A stretch of 64,000 bases of DNA from Raineya sp. Lineage in GTDB: Bacteria > Bacteroidota > Bacteroidia > Cytophagales > Thermonemataceae. Made by a program: the position numbers and the translations under genes. Where the stretch lies: contig JALONN010000003.1 of the NCBI GenBank assembly GCA_025454915.1, positions 124,001 through 188,000 of the forward strand. Reading direction: 5' to 3'. The notes under the pieces are model-generated. The model ran no database searches and was not told the DNA's origin. It was given only the letters and a program-made list of their open reading frames with translations. This document shows, one piece after another, positions 62,848-64,000 of this stretch (its first letter is position 1; each line of letters opens with the position of its first letter).

Positions 62848-64000
62848 TTAAGACAAAGCTGCCAACGATAAAGGCTCTGATATTTTCTTACCTTCTGGCA
62901 CAGGTTCAAATAAAATGACAGAATGTTTAAGATAAGGTTTTCCAGAGATAGCCTTCAAATTATCCAAAGAAATTGTTCCAATAATAAACCCTGAATGATG
63001 ATTGAGATAAGACTCCGAAATATCTTCAAAATAAACTGTATAGATACCCACATCTTCTTTTCTGTGTCTGAGCAAAACCTTGAGCAGTACATTCTGATTC
63101 AGATGTAATTCTTCTTCTTGATTAAGCTTTTTATACTCATATTTATAGTCGTAAGTGAGAGCAGAAATATCAGAAAGTACAGCCGATGCTGTAGGATATG
63201 CTCCTGCCCCCTTTCCTAAAAAGAAATGCGTGTCAGCAAAAGTAGTTTTGGTAATCACACCATTATACACATCATCCACATTATACAATCTGCTTTGGGC
63301 ATCTACAAATTTAGGAATTACAAAACAGGAAACCTCTCCTTTGGCATTTTTAAACGCCTGAGCCACTAGTTTAATTTTCAGATTTTTCTCTCTGGCATAG
63401 GCAAGCTCCACATCACTGATATTGTCTATTCCTAAATTGAAAATTTCCCAAGGTTTCACTACAATTCCAAAGGCATGAGCAATCAGGATTAAAAGTTTAT
63501 ATTTGGCATCAAAACCTCCTGTATCAAGCGTAGGGTCACTTTCTGCATAACCTTTCTCCTGAGCTTCTTTCAGAGCCTCTGCATATGAGATATTTTTTAC
63601 AGCTGTTTGCGTAAGAATATAATTGGTTGAACCATTCACAATTCCTTCAAAAGACTCCAGTAAATCATTGTCATAATACTCTTCTAAATTTCTGATAATG
63701 GGAATACTTGCACAACAAGCTCCTTCATAGAGCAAAGGAACCTCATATTTTCTTTGTAGTTCAAGCAATTCTGTAAAATGCTCTGCAATCATTTTTTTAT
63801 TGGCAGTTACCACAGCCTTCTTTTTTTGAAGAGCTTCTTTTACAATTTCAAATGCTGCATCAGCATCATCAATGAGTTCTACCACCACATTAATGCTGGG
63901 GTCGTTAAGTATGTCATTTTTATCGTAAGTGAAATACTCTTCGGCTATTTGTCTTTTCTTATCTTTATTTTTTACACAAATAGTTTTTACATTGGCTTTT
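62848..64000 (-). CDS. hom: Homoserine dehydrogenase (5' end outside window)
   Basis: The frame continues past the internal ATG at 63888 to the right edge (KANVKTICVKNKDKKRQIAEEYF...INVVVELIDD), so the gene is cut by the window and lacks part of its NAD(P)-binding domain. The visible ~383 residues include VVTANKKMIAEHF, LYEGACCASIPIIRNL and GIVNGSTNYILT (catalytic homoserine region) plus the C-terminal ACT-type portion. It reduces aspartate semialdehyde to homoserine for threonine and methionine. The enzyme lacks a fused aspartokinase in the part seen. Confidence 0.92.
   Translation of the reverse strand, partial: KANVKTICVKNKDKKRQIAEEYFTYDKNDILNDPSINVVVELIDDADAAFEIVKEALQKKKAVVTANKKMIAEHFTELLELQRKYEVPLLYEGACCASIPIIRNLEEYYDNDLLESFEGIVNGSTNYILTQTAVKNISYAEALKEAQEKGYAESDPTLDTGGFDAKYKLLILIAHAFGIVVKPWEIFNLGIDNISDVELAYAREKNLKIKLVAQAFKNAKGEVSCFVIPKFVDAQSRLYNVDDVYNGVITKTTFADTHFFLGKGAGAYPTASAVLSDISALTYDYKYEYKKLNQEEELHLNQNVLLKVLLRHRKEDVGIYTVYFEDISESYLNHHSGFIIGTISLDNLKAISGKPYLKHSVILFEPVPEGKKISEPLSLAALS

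Noticed and set aside
1..64000. CRISPR array, tRNA, rRNA or insertion sequence
   Set aside because: No spaced direct repeats of CRISPR size, no cloverleaf with CCA context, no rRNA-like tracts and no transposase-like product were seen.

Overview
This 64 kb window reads as chromosomal DNA of a low-GC member of the Bacteroidota, most likely a Cytophagales-type gliding or environmental bacterium. Four things support this. Secreted giants carry type IX secretion (T9SS) C-terminal sorting domains. A DUF4290 gene is present. Several genes have the phylum-specific promoter TTTG-N19-TAnnTTTG. The housekeeping genes gyrA, guaB, purC, dapD and pyk are intact. The species is not determined. I see no rRNA, tRNA, CRISPR array, insertion sequence or prophage.

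Layout. 1-6.7 kb: the end of an ion-channel gene, a secreted TPR protein, a NUDIX hydrolase and several small membrane or unknown genes, punctuated by a family of perfect palindromes that sit at gene ends. 6.7-18.9 kb: SNF2 helicase, pyruvate kinase, a secreted reprolysin-type metalloprotease (preceded by a relic of a second pyk 3' end), proline dehydrogenase, DUF4290, a DPM1-like glycosyltransferase and an OmpA lipoprotein. 19-26.6 kb: two tandem, paralogous ~1000-residue surface proteins (FG-GAP repeats, LamG-like domain, T9SS tail) and a membrane TPR protein. 26.6-34.4 kb: miaE, then a same-strand run of DUF4132 protein, WGR-domain/ATP-dependent DNA ligase fusion, SIMPL protein, SMI1/KNR4 (SUKH) protein and a small HD-like protein; this is the best candidate for an undescribed system. 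34.5-41.9 kb: guaB, two unknown genes, a TPR protein, gyrA and an unknown secreted protein. 42-46 kb: a complete manganese-type ABC importer with its DtxR/MntR-type regulator and a striking operator array. 46.3-54.2 kb: dapD, two tandem 2-oxoglutarate/Fe(II) oxygenase-like genes, a single-gene type IIG restriction-modification enzyme, a parS-like centromere site, and 3-hydroxyacyl-CoA dehydrogenase. 54.2-64 kb: an XRE repressor with three identical operators, a MORN-repeat protein, purC, a STAS protein, a queuosine-precursor transporter, an rRNA/tRNA methyltransferase, an Omp85 lipoprotein, a thioesterase, and the start-truncated homoserine dehydrogenase.

How it works together. Most genes are ordinary, singly transcribed housekeeping or envelope functions. 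The coherent operons are the metal importer with its regulator and the five-gene DUF4132/WGR-ligase region. Much of the novelty is in non-coding sequence: dyads that overlap -7 boxes or start codons, repeated operators, a shared palindromic terminator family, and a parS-like motif suggesting an origin-proximal position.
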